A DNA stretch of 64,000 nt from Aeromonas caviae (GTDB lineage Bacteria > Pseudomonadota > Gammaproteobacteria > Enterobacterales > Aeromonadaceae): positions 1 through 64,000 of the forward strand of contig NZ_CDBK01000101.1 of assembly GCF_000819785.1 (NCBI RefSeq), given 5' to 3'. This document shows positions 12,558 to 19,344 of this stretch, in pieces (within the stretch, counting starts at the first letter, position 1; each line of letters begins with the position of its first letter). The position numbers were made by a program, and so were the translations under genes. The notes under the pieces are model-generated. The model was not told where the DNA came from and made no database searches. It saw only the letters and a program-made list of their open reading frames with translations.

Positions 12558-13814
12558 ATGAAGTGGTTGTCTTTTTCTGTCATCGCCCTGCTCTCCCTGC
12601 CCGTTTGTGCCTCCCAGGTGGAGGTATTGCACTGGTGGACCTCCGGCGGCGAGGCCAGGGCCGTGGAAGTGCTCAAGTCCGAGTGGGCCGAACAGGGCAA
12701 CCAGTGGAACGACTTCGCGGTACAGGGGGGGGGCGGCAAGAGCGCCATGACGGTGCTCAAGAGCCGGGCCCTGGCGGCAAACCCGCCGGAGGCAGCCCAC
12801 CTCAAGGGGTTCGAGCTGCACGAGTGGGGCAGCCTGGGCTTTCTGCGCGACCTCACCCCCATGGCCGAGCACCTCGGCTGGTACCCTCAGCTGCCCCCCA
12901 TGGTGCGCGATACCCTCAGCCAGAACGGCGCCCTGATGGCGGTCCCCACCGGCATCCACCGGGTCAACTGGCTGTGGCTCAACCGCAAGGTATTCGAGCG
13001 ACAGGGGCTCAAGCCCCCCACCGACTGGGCCCAGTTCGTGTCGGTGGCGGACAAGCTCAAGGAGCAGGGCATCACCCCCCTCGCCATCGGTAACGAACCC
13101 TGGCAGATCGCGGTGCTGTTCGAAACGGTGGCCCTCGGCGAAGGGGGCAAGACCTTCTATCGCAAGGCCTTCCTCGAACAGGACAGCGCCACCCTGACCG
13201 GCCCAGACATGGTGCGGGTGCTGACCCGCTTCCAGCAGTTGCGCGCTTATGTACCCGAGAAATACGCCGGCCTGAAGTGGCACCAGGCCACCAACCTGCT
13301 GGAGAGCGGCGGCGCCGCCATGCAGGTGATGGGGGACTGGGTGAAAGGGGAGCTGAGCGCCGGCAACTACCGCCCCGGCGAGGATATCGAGTGCCTGCCA
13401 AGCCCGGGCAGCCAGGGGCTGTTCAGCTACAACCTCGACTCCATCGCCATGTTCAAGCAGCGGGATCCCGCCCAGTTGCAGGCCCAGGGCGAGCTGGCCA
13501 GGCTGTTGATGACGCCGCGCTTTCAGGAGGAGTTCAACCGGGTGAAGGGCTCCATCCCGGCGCTCATCAAGCCGGACATGAGCAAGTTCGATCGTTGCGC
13601 CATCCGCTCCTATCAGGATTTCCTCCACGCCGAGCAACAGGACAACCTGCTGCCCAGCATGGCGGAGGGGATGGCGGTACCCACCAACATGCGCCAGGGG
13701 ATCATGGATGTGCTGAGCAGCTTCTTCAACGACGCCAGGGCCAACCCCGAGCAGACGGCGCAGCAGTTGGAGCGCGCCATGCGCTCGACCCGTTCCGGCG
13801 CGGAGCAGAAATGA
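12558..13814 (+). CDS. Periplasmic sugar-binding protein of a signalling cluster
   Basis: This 418-residue exported protein has a signal peptide (MKWLSFSVIALLSLPVCA) and the start VEVLHWWTSGGEARAVEVL of cluster B/COG1653 sugar-binding proteins (GltB/MalE-like). Its ligand-binding aromatic residues are typical of the class. It follows the kinase by 3 bp and ends at a strong terminator. No permease or ATPase gene lies nearby. It may therefore present sugar to the kinase, or serve a transporter encoded elsewhere. Pseudomonas gtrS-gltR lies beside a complete glucose ABC transporter, unlike here. Confidence 0.85.
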   Translation: MKWLSFSVIALLSLPVCASQVEVLHWWTSGGEARAVEVLKSEWAEQGNQWNDFAVQGGGGKSAMTVLKSRALAANPPEAAHLKGFELHEWGSLGFLRDLTPMAEHLGWYPQLPPMVRDTLSQNGALMAVPTGIHRVNWLWLNRKVFERQGLKPPTDWAQFVSVADKLKEQGITPLAIGNEPWQIAVLFETVALGEGGKTFYRKAFLEQDSATLTGPDMVRVLTRFQQLRAYVPEKYAGLKWHQATNLLESGGAAMQVMGDWVKGELSAGNYRPGEDIECLPSPGSQGLFSYNLDSIAMFKQRDPAQLQAQGELARLLMTPRFQEEFNRVKGSIPALIKPDMSKFDRCAIRSYQDFLHAEQQDNLLPSMAEGMAVPTNMRQGIMDVLSSFFNDARANPEQTAQQLERAMRSTRSGAEQK

Positions 13815-13815
13815 C

Positions 13816-13838
13816 AAAGGCGGACATCGTCCGCCTTT
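13816..13838. terminator. Terminator after the sugar-binding protein
   Basis: A perfect 10-bp stem AAAGGCGGAC / GTCCGCCTTT with an ATC loop begins 1 base after the stop codon. It has A/T ends on both strands and may also end the convergent small gene at 13859-14050. Confidence 0.8.
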
Positions 13839-13858
13839 GAGTGCCGAGAGCCAGGCTC

Positions 13859-14050
13859 TCAGGAGGGATCGTTCTCGTCCTCATCCTCGTCGTAGTAGTC
13901 GCTGAGCTCGATCCAGAGCCCCAGCCCTATCATCACCATGGAGCCGAACCAAGTACCGGTATTACCTATCGGGCTGCCCAGCACTATCATGGCGAACGAC
14001 AAGAACCCCATGCCTGCGTAGGCTTGCAATCTGCCGTAGGAGACCTGCAT
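13859..14050 (-). CDS. Small membrane protein with acidic tail
   Basis: This 63-residue protein of unknown function has two hydrophobic segments (about residues 10-28 and 33-49) joined by a Gly/Pro turn (GSPIGNTGTW) and an acidic C-terminal tail (DYYDEDEDENDPS). An unusually strong AAGGAGGTG site 6 bases before the ATG at 14050 fixes the start. The longer in-frame start 10 codons upstream ignores this site. It is convergent with the sugar-binding protein and divergent from tusA. No family is recognised. Confidence 0.7.
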   Translation of the reverse strand: MQVSYGRLQAYAGMGFLSFAMIVLGSPIGNTGTWFGSMVMIGLGLWIELSDYYDEDEDENDPS

Positions 14051-14204
14051 ATTCACACCTCCTTGTTGAATATGGTTCAATTTTTATATTACTCATCGAG
14101 CGAAGCCTGGGTAGAGCCGGTTCACATTTTGGTAGCATATGCTGCATAACCGCCCCATGGTTTGATTATTTTTTCGCCGTGAGTATCATTGCTGGCCGAA
14201 TTGG

Positions 14205-14441
14205 TTGAAGGTTGATTATTGATGAGTGCTTTATTCTGCGGCGCAACGCACGAGTTGGACGCAATCGGGCTTCGTTGCCCCGAGCCCGTGACGATGGCGC
14301 GCAAGAAGGTGCGGCTGAAGGTTGATTATTCATGAGTACTGTATTCTGCAATGCGACCCACGAGCTGGACGCAATCGGGCTTCGTTGCCCCGAACCCGTG
14401 ACGATAGCGCGCAAGAAGGTGCGGCTGAAGGTTGATTATTC
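14205..14441 (+). repeat. Tandem 110-bp repeat of the tusA start region
   Basis: Start codons at 14222, 14332 and 14442 are exactly 110 bp apart, each preceded by AAGGTTGATTATT. The two junctions are identical: GTGCGGCTGA joins AGGTTGATTATT. Intact tusA reads GTGCGGCTGATGG at that point. The first copy's left edge reads TTGGTTGAAGG, so a short TGA(A) homology could have served for the original crossover. Confidence 0.9.
14222..14335 (+). pseudogene. Truncated tusA 5' copy A (37 codons)
   Basis: The frame starts [19 protein letters not shown], continues through CPEPV and ends KVRLKVDYS then TGA. It repeats the ribosome-site region, start codon and active-site cysteine of tusA. After codon 32 it jumps into the leader of the next copy. 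It differs from copy B at 8 codons, 4 of them synonymous. Its TGA overlaps the ATG of copy B (ATGA). It could be translated, but lacks most of the TusA fold. Confidence 0.8.
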
Positions 14442-14445
14442 ATGA
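14332..14445 (+). pseudogene. Truncated tusA 5' copy B (37 codons)
   Basis: This frame begins [19 protein letters not shown] and ends, as copy A does, KVRLKVDYS then TGA. It lies 110 bp after copy A and 110 bp before intact tusA. It differs from intact tusA at 5 of the 32 shared codons, including the normally conserved MMV after CPEPV, which is TIA here. Its stop overlaps the tusA start as ATGA. Confidence 0.8.
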
Positions 14446-14687
14446 GTACTGAATTCTGCAATGCGACCCACGAGCTGGACGCAATCGGGCTTCGTTGCCC
14501 CGAACCCGTGATGATGGTTCGCAAGAAAGTGCGGCTGATGGCGGATGGGGAGACCCTGCTGGTCAGCGCCGACGACCCCTCCACCACCCGTGACATTCCC
14601 AGCTTCTGCCGCTTCATGGACCATACCCTGGTCGCCAGTGAGACTGAGCAGGCCCCTTACCGCTACCTGATCCGCAAGGGTCAATAA
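14442..14687 (+). CDS. tusA: Sulfurtransferase TusA
   Basis: TusA accepts persulfide sulfur from IscS and passes it to TusBCD for 2-thiouridine formation in tRNA; it also feeds molybdenum cofactor synthesis. The 81-residue protein matches E. coli TusA in length and carries the active-site cysteine in [15 protein letters not shown], then [13 protein letters not shown] and the YRYLIRKG end. The ATG at 14442 lies after the two truncated copies, so promoter and leader were displaced by 220 bp. A RidA-family gene follows 18 bp downstream. Confidence 0.93.
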   Translation: MSTEFCNATHELDAIGLRCPEPVMMVRKKVRLMADGETLLVSADDPSTTRDIPSFCRFMDHTLVASETEQAPYRYLIRKGQ

Positions 14688-14705
14688 CCCCGTACCGGAG
14701 CAAAC

Positions 14706-15053
14706 ATGACAACCATTACCCGTATCGGGACCACCCAGCGCTGGTCTGATGTGGTCATCCACAACGGCACCCTCTACGTGGTGGAAGTGCCCGCCACCGA
14801 GACCGCCGACATCCACCAGCAGACCCGTGAAGTGCTGGAAAGCCTGCAGCGTCTGCTGGAAGCCAACGGTTCCGGCGTCGACAGGATCCTGATGGCCAAC
14901 ATCTATCTCAAGGACATTGAAGACATCGCCGCCTTCAACGCGCAGTGGGATGCCTGGATCCCGGCCGGCACAGCACCGGTACGCGCCTGCGTGCAGGCCC
15001 GTCTCGCCCACGAAGGCTACAAGGTGGAAGTACAGCTGACTGCCGCTGTCTAA
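14706..15053 (+). CDS. yoaB: RidA-family protein, YoaB-like
   Basis: This 115-residue cytoplasmic protein resembles E. coli YoaB (RWSDVVIHNGTLY, WDAWIPAGTAPVR, YKVEV, TAAV). RidA proteins form trimers that deaminate reactive 2-aminoacrylate-type imines. The arginine needed for activity in active members lies in APVRACVQA. YoaB-type members are distinct from true RidA, so imine deaminase activity is not certain. It is in an operon with tusA. The 3' end is followed by three diverged copies of its last 27 or so codons. Confidence 0.85.
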   Translation: MTTITRIGTTQRWSDVVIHNGTLYVVEVPATETADIHQQTREVLESLQRLLEANGSGVDRILMANIYLKDIEDIAAFNAQWDAWIPAGTAPVRACVQARLAHEGYKVEVQLTAAV

Positions 15054-15063
15054 TCAAAACGGG

Positions 15064-15171
15064 ATGCCTGGCTCCCCTGATGCCGACACAGCCCCCGTTC
15101 GTGCCTGCGTGCAGGCCCGTCTCGCCCACGAAGGCTACAAGGTGGAAGTACAGCTCACTGCCGCTGTCTAA
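15064..15171 (+). pseudogene. RidA-tail micro-ORF 1 (35 residues)
   Basis: The frame begins MPGSPDADTAPVRACVQARL and ends with the intact protein's VEVQLTAAV. The ATG lies in a block common to all three units; in the intact gene's frame that block is shifted by one base. No good ribosome site precedes it. It is either the decayed end of another RidA gene or a small peptide gene. Confidence 0.7.
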
Positions 15172-15181
15172 TCAAAACGGG

Positions 15182-15289
15182 ATGCCTGGCTCCCCTGATG
15201 CCGACACAGCCCCCGTTCGCACCTGCGTACAGGCCCGTCTGGCCCATGAAGGCTACAAGGTCGAAGTGCAGCTGACTGCGGCTGTCTAA
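15182..15289 (+). pseudogene. RidA-tail micro-ORF 2 (35 residues)
   Basis: Same architecture as the first unit, with one residue change (APVRTC for APVRAC). It is the most diverged in DNA, with eight synonymous differences from the intact gene end. Confidence 0.7.
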
Positions 15290-15299
15290 ACAAAGCGGG

Positions 15300-15407
15300 A
15301 TGCCTGGCTCCCCTGATGCCGATACCGCCCCCGTGCGCGCCTGCGTGCAGGCCCGTCTCGCCCGCGAGGGCTACAAGGTGGAAGTGCAGCTGACCGCGGC
15401 TGTCTAA
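15300..15407 (+). pseudogene. RidA-tail micro-ORF 3 (35 residues)
   Basis: Same architecture, with one residue change (LAREGY for LAHEGY) and six synonymous differences over the tail. Two further third-position changes lie in the DTA codons just before it, relative to units 1 and 2. It is the last unit; unrelated sequence begins at 15408. Confidence 0.7.
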
Positions 15408-15433
15408 GAGGCGGTTATCCCCTCATCCCCGAG

Positions 15434-15456
15434 CCTTCTCCCGCAAGGGGAGAAGG
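15434..15456. repeat. Palindromic intergenic repeat
   Basis: The arms CCTTCTCCC (15434-15442) and GGGAGAAGG (15448-15456) lie in a CCCCTCATCCCC context typical of dispersed intergenic palindromes in proteobacteria. There is no T tract, so it is not the main terminator. Confidence 0.5.
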
Positions 15457-15493
15457 GGGCAAGGAGCAAAGGGCACGCACCGGCGCCAATATA

Positions 15494-15524
15494 AAGGCCC
15501 CGCCATCGCTGGCGGGGCCTTTTT
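15494..15524. terminator. Terminator between the RidA array and yiaD
   Basis: The stem AAGGCCCCGCC (15494-15504) / GGCGGGGCCTT (15511-15521) is an 11-bp perfect match with a 6-base loop, then T residues on the plus strand. It probably serves both the tusA operon and the convergent yiaD. Confidence 0.88.
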
Positions 15525-15545
15525 CATGGCATCGAACCGGACCTC

Positions 15546-16202
15546 TTAGGCGGTCGGGGTCAGGGTGATGGTCACCCGGCGGTTCTGGGCCTTGCCTTCG
15601 GCGGTGCTGTTGCTGGCCACCGGCTGATCCGGGCCCACACCACTGATGGCGATGCGGCTGCCGGACACGCCCTGGCCGATCAGCTGGGCGGCGACGGCAT
15701 CGGCGCGATCCCGGGAGAGCTTCATGTTCAGCTCGCGGGAGCCGGTGCTGTCGGTGTGGCCGACCACGTTCAGACGGGTCTTGTCGAACTCGGCAACCAC
15801 CAGGGCCACGCCGGACAGGGTGTTGGCACCGGCGGCTTTCAGCTGGGCGCTGGAGCTGTCGAAGGTGACGTTGTTCGGCATGTTGAGGATCAGCTGATCA
15901 CCGTTGCGGGTCACGCTGACGCCGGTGCCTTGCAGCTTCTCGCGCAGCTTGGCTTCCTGCACATCCATGTAGTAACCGATACCGCCACCCAGGGCCGCAC
16001 CGGCGGCGACGCCAGTCAGGATGCCCTTTTTGCGGTCGCCCTTGCTGGAGGAGAGCGCCCCCACGGCTGCGCCGGTCGCCGCACCCGCCAACGCGCCCCA
16101 GGCGCCCTTGGAGGTCTGGGATTCACCGGTATAGGGGTTGGTGGTACAGCCAGTGATGGCGACGGTCAGGGCAAGTGCAGGAACCAGTTTCTTGAAATGC
16201 AT
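15546..16202 (-). CDS. yiaD: OmpA-family lipoprotein YiaD
   Basis: This 218-residue outer-membrane lipoprotein (219 in E. coli YiaD) starts with a lipoprotein signal ending ITGC. A Gly/Ala-rich stretch follows (GALAGAATGAAVGALSSS, GVAAGAALGGGIGYYMD). The OmpA-like peptidoglycan-binding domain at about 105-215 contains VVGHTDSTGS and NRRV. Such proteins tether the outer membrane to the wall. The start at 16202 is chosen for the signal peptide. In E. coli, yiaD also lies close to tag. Confidence 0.9.
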   Translation of the reverse strand: MHFKKLVPALALTVAITGCTTNPYTGESQTSKGAWGALAGAATGAAVGALSSSKGDRKKGILTGVAAGAALGGGIGYYMDVQEAKLREKLQGTGVSVTRNGDQLILNMPNNVTFDSSSAQLKAAGANTLSGVALVVAEFDKTRLNVVGHTDSTGSRELNMKLSRDRADAVAAQLIGQGVSGSRIAISGVGPDQPVASNSTAEGKAQNRRVTITLTPTA

Positions 16203-16291
16203 GAAAAAACCTCTGAAAAAGAACGACTCTAGCCGATAGCCGCGCATTCTAACCCAGAGAGGCGCCAGAGTGTGACGCGCCCATTGCGAAG

Positions 16292-16320
16292 AGGGGCAGG
16301 GGGCAAAACGCCCCCTGCCC
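16292..16320. terminator. Strong hairpin between yiaD and the small exported protein
   Basis: A 12-bp perfect stem GGGGCAGGGGGC / GCCCCCTGCCCC with an AAAAC loop lies 44 bp beyond the stop of the 16364-16606 gene. No clear T tract follows on the minus strand, so termination may be partial. Confidence 0.55.
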
Positions 16321-16363
16321 CTTGCGACTTACCCGGTGCAGGCCATCTTCGGACGGGCCCGCA

Positions 16364-16606
16364 TCAATATTTGATATCCCGGGCCTTGTCTCGCCCCTCC
16401 TGCTTGTTGTCACGATGCTCCTGGCGGCAGTCGGCATTGCCCACCAGCCCCTCACGACACGCCTGTTTCGCGTCACGGGACTCCTGACGGGTATCCTGAC
16501 GCACATCGCGGGCGTCACGGCGCTCCTGGGCCTGCTTGGTGGCCTGTGCAGGCAGGGCGGCCAGCAAGGCGGTGGCGGCAAGCAGCGCCAATACGGACTT
16601 CTTCAT
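16364..16606 (-). CDS. Small exported Arg/Asp/Gln-rich protein
   Basis: The 80-residue product has a clear signal peptide (MKKSVLALLAATALLAALPAQA). The mature part of about 58 residues is almost entirely charged or polar, made of irregular repeats of the type R-D-x-R-Q-D/E (ERRDARDVRQDTRQESRD). Two cysteines (KQACRE, NADCRQE) could form one disulfide. An AAGGAG site 7 bases upstream fixes the ATG at 16606. The mature protein is probably helical or disordered in the periplasm. No function is recognised. Confidence 0.75.
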   Translation of the reverse strand: MKKSVLALLAATALLAALPAQATKQAQERRDARDVRQDTRQESRDAKQACREGLVGNADCRQEHRDNKQEGRDKARDIKY

Positions 16607-17029
16607 GATGGCTCCTTCGCCAGACAACCTGAACCGGTCCGGCGTCTTTCAATGATAGGGGAGGGGCAAGATCCCGGTAGCGCAGACTCGGCCCTCGGGG
16701 GCGTCGTTTGTGCAGCCTCGGACCTTCTTGCACAGGGCCGGCTTCCCCTCATGTTTGCCCTGACGAGCAACGTCATCCCCAGAGTGCAGCCGATCAGGCC
16801 GGGGAAGAGAGGGCGAACGGCGCTCAGTGACACGGGACTCCCTCGTGATGGCGCTCCCGATGGTGAACCCGTGTGACTGTATCCCGGCTGTACCAAGGGG
16901 CGAAAAGGCCCCTGGCCCGGCGTAACGGAACATGCTCCCGGAGTCTGGAGTGGTTGCCCCCCATATGCGGGTTGTCTCATAAGAGCCCATGGCCCCAGAG
17001 TGGGTGACATTTCTCACGGAGCCATGACC
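16607..17029. other. Gene-free interval before the cysteine hydrolase
   Basis: About 420 bases hold no supportable gene; the long minus-strand frames here lack ribosome sites and domain signatures. A small hairpin AGGGGC / GCCCCT lies at 16896-16913. Promoters for both flanking genes must be here but none is clear by eye. Confidence 0.5.
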
Positions 17030-17590
17030 ATGTCGTCCCTTTCCCGCCCCGCGCTGCTCATCATCGACATCCAGGTGGGCCTCCTTCACGGCCCGGAAGC
17101 CCCCCATGCCGGGGCCGAGACCCTGGCCAACATCAATCGCTTGGGCCAGGCGGCCCGCAGTGCCGCTCTCCCTGTGCTGGCGGTGCGCCACACGGGCCCG
17201 GCCGGCAGCCCCATCGCCGCCGGCAGTCCGTTCTGGCAGCTTGCGCCTGAGCTGGTCGTCGGCGAGGCCGATCGGGTGTTCGACAAGCAGCGCCCCAGCG
17301 CCTTCCATGGCACCGGTCTCGATGGCTGGCTGAAAGAGGACGGCGTGCAGACCCTGATCATCACCGGCATGAAGACCCAGTACTGCATCGACACCACCTG
17401 CCGGGCGGCGGCAGATCTCGGCTACACCGTAGTGCTGGTGAGCGATGCCCATACCTGCATGGACACGCCGCAACTGACCGCCCCCCAGATCATCGCCCAT
17501 CACAACGCCACCCTGGCCGGCCCCTTCGTGCGGCTGATGAGCAGCGACGAGGTGTGCGAGGCGCTCAGCCGCACCCTTGAGCCCTGCTGA
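17030..17590 (+). CDS. Isochorismatase-family cysteine hydrolase
   Basis: The 186-residue cytoplasmic hydrolase has the family's catalytic triad: Asp in LLIIDIQVGL, Lys in VFDKQRPSAFHGT and Cys in GMKTQYCIDTTCRAA. Small stand-alone members include nicotinamidase-like and other amidohydrolases; the substrate cannot be told from sequence. The second of two close ATGs (17030) sits 8 bases from GGAG and is preferred over 17024. It is convergent with tag across a shared terminator. Confidence 0.85.
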   Translation: MSSLSRPALLIIDIQVGLLHGPEAPHAGAETLANINRLGQAARSAALPVLAVRHTGPAGSPIAAGSPFWQLAPELVVGEADRVFDKQRPSAFHGTGLDGWLKEDGVQTLIITGMKTQYCIDTTCRAAADLGYTVVLVSDAHTCMDTPQLTAPQIIAHHNATLAGPFVRLMSSDEVCEALSRTLEPC

Positions 17591-17598
17591 TTCAGAGC

Positions 17599-17628
17599 AA
17601 AAAAAGAAGGGAGGCTTGAGCCTCCCTT
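17599..17628. terminator. Bidirectional terminator between cysteine hydrolase and tag
   Basis: The stem AAGGGAGGC (17607-17615) / GCCTCCCTT (17620-17628) has a TTGA loop. On the minus strand a run of seven T follows, so it is strongest for tag. Confidence 0.88.
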
Positions 17629-17645
17629 CTTCGTGCATTTCCCCT

Positions 17646-18224
17646 TCACGTCGCCGCTGCTTGCTGGCACTCGGCGTGGCAGGGGCAGGTCACCAGATGA
17701 TCGTTCACCATGCCCACCGCCTGCATGAAGGCGTAGCAGATGGTGCTGCCGACGAAGGTGAAGCCGCGCTTCTTGAGGGCCTTGGACATGGCATCCGACT
17801 CCGGTGAGGTCGCCGGAATGTCGCCGTTGCCCTGACGCTGGTTGACGATGGGGGCGCCGCCCACGAAGCCCCACAGATAATCGACGAAATCGATGCCTTC
17901 CGCCTCCAGCGCCAGATAGGCGCGGGCGTTTTTGATGATCGATTGCACCTTCAGCCGGTTGCGAATGATGCCGGTATCCTGCATCAGCCGCGCCACGTCC
18001 TGGTCGTCGAACTGCACGATGCGCACCGGATCAAAATCCGCATAGGCGCGATGGTAGCTCTCGGTGCGCTTGAGGATGGTGATCCACGACAGCCCCGCCT
18101 GTTGGCCATCGAGGCAGAGCTTGGCAAACAACTCGCGGGCGTCATACACCGGCCTGCCCCACTGCTTGTCATGGTATTCGATGTATTCCGGGTCTCTGGT
18201 CACCCAGGCGCAGCGCAGTTCCAT
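17646..18224 (-). CDS. tag: DNA-3-methyladenine glycosylase I
   Basis: Tag removes 3-methyladenine from alkylated DNA in base excision repair. The 192-residue product begins MELRCAWVTRDPEYIEYHD, matching the family start. The zinc ligands are Cys5 and His18 and a C-terminal His and Cys in the NDHLVTCPCH segment. The helix-hairpin region ARLMQDTGIIRNRLKV is present. The ATG at 18224 has an AGGGGAGAGG site; the longer frame adds 19 unrelated residues. It is divergent from glyQ. Confidence 0.94.
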   Translation of the reverse strand: MELRCAWVTRDPEYIEYHDKQWGRPVYDARELFAKLCLDGQQAGLSWITILKRTESYHRAYADFDPVRIVQFDDQDVARLMQDTGIIRNRLKVQSIIKNARAYLALEAEGIDFVDYLWGFVGGAPIVNQRQGNGDIPATSPESDAMSKALKKRGFTFVGSTICYAFMQAVGMVNDHLVTCPCHAECQQAAAT

Positions 18225-18411
18225 TTCCTCTCCCCTGTTTTTCATCGGCCATCGGCAGGCCGCTTGCGTCGGCGACATCATAGGGCAAGCGGCAACATAG
18301 CCCCACTAATCCCCTGTAATTTCGCCTATTATCCGACCATGCCAGACGGTATACTCCCTCGGTTCACATTCAGCAAATCTTGCTCTGATTTCATTTCGCG
18401 CGAAAAACACT

Positions 18412-19335
18412 ATGCAAAAATTCGATGTCAAAACCTTTCAGGGCCTGATCCTGCAGTTGCAGGACTATTGGTCCCGCCAGGGCTGTACCATCATTCAGCC
18501 GCTGGATATGGAAGTGGGTGCCGGTACCTCCCACCCCATGACCTGCCTGCGCGCCCTGGGCCCGGAGCCCATCGCCTGCGCCTACGTACAACCGTCCCGC
18601 CGTCCGACTGACGGCCGCTACGGTGAGAACCCGAACCGCCTGCAGCACTATTACCAGTTCCAGGTGATCATCAAGCCTTCCCCCGACAACATTCAGGAAC
18701 TCTATCTGGGCTCCCTGAAAGAGTTAGGTCTGGATCCCGAGATCCACGACATCCGCTTCGTGGAAGACAACTGGGAAAACCCGACGCTGGGTGCCTGGGG
18801 TCTGGGTTGGGAAGTGTGGCTGAACGGCATGGAAGTGACCCAGTTCACCTACTTCCAGCAGGTTGGCGGCCTCGAGTGCAAGCCGGTCACCGGCGAGATC
18901 ACCTACGGTCTCGAGCGTCTGGCCATGTACATTCAGGGCGTGGACAGCGTCTACGATCTGGTCTGGTCTGACGGCCCGCTGGGCAAGACCACCTACGGCG
19001 ACGTGTTCCACCAGAACGAAGTGGAGCAATCCACCTACAACTTCGAACACGCCGATGTGGAGTTCCTGTTCCACTGCTTCGAGCAGTACGAGAAGGAAGC
19101 CCAGAATCTGCTGGCACTGGAAAAACCGCTGCCGCTGCCTGCCTACGAGCGCATCCTCAAAGCCGCTCACTCCTTCAACCTGCTGGATGCCCGCAAGGCC
19201 ATCTCGGTCACCGAGCGTCAGCGCTACATCCTGCGCATTCGCACCCTGACCAAGGCCGTAGCAGAGGCATACTACGCCTCCCGCGAAGCGCTGGGTTTCC
19301 CCATGTGTCAGCGCACAGAGAACAAGCAAGGTTAA
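18412..19335 (+). CDS. glyQ: Glycine-tRNA ligase alpha subunit
   Basis: GlyQ holds the class II catalytic core that charges tRNA-Gly, acting as an alpha2beta2 enzyme with GlyS. The 307 residues compare with 303 in E. coli. The first half ([57 protein letters not shown]) contains the bacterial-type motifs. It is followed 9 bp later by glyS. No clear T-box or attenuator was seen upstream, as expected in a gammaproteobacterium. Confidence 0.97.
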   Translation: MQKFDVKTFQGLILQLQDYWSRQGCTIIQPLDMEVGAGTSHPMTCLRALGPEPIACAYVQPSRRPTDGRYGENPNRLQHYYQFQVIIKPSPDNIQELYLGSLKELGLDPEIHDIRFVEDNWENPTLGAWGLGWEVWLNGMEVTQFTYFQQVGGLECKPVTGEITYGLERLAMYIQGVDSVYDLVWSDGPLGKTTYGDVFHQNEVEQSTYNFEHADVEFLFHCFEQYEKEAQNLLALEKPLPLPAYERILKAAHSFNLLDARKAISVTERQRYILRIRTLTKAVAEAYYASREALGFPMCQRTENKQG

Positions 19336-19344
19336 GGAACGGAC

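Larger units (their letters stand above)
15054..15407 (+). repeat. Three tandem 118-bp repeats of the RidA gene end
   Basis: Stop codons at 15051, 15169, 15287 and 15405 are each 118 bp apart. Every extra unit begins with a short AT-rich link (TCAAAAC or ACAAAGC), then CGGGATGCCTGGCTCCCC, then the conserved RidA tail. Against the intact gene over 25 shared tail codons, the three copies carry 4, 8 and 6 synonymous and 0, 1 and 1 amino acid-changing differences (hand count). Confidence 0.92.

Noticed and set aside
14158-14204. An additional, decayed copy of the tusA start (GGTTTGATTATT then GTGAGTATC)
   Set aside because: The leader resembles the others but the coding part does not match TusA; too short to support.
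15040-15410. Integron attC sites in the RidA repeats (GTCTAAT/ACAAA ends)
   Set aside because: GTCTAA is simply the Val-stop codon pair of the RidA tail. No GTTRRRY partner, no folded attC structure and no integrase were seen.
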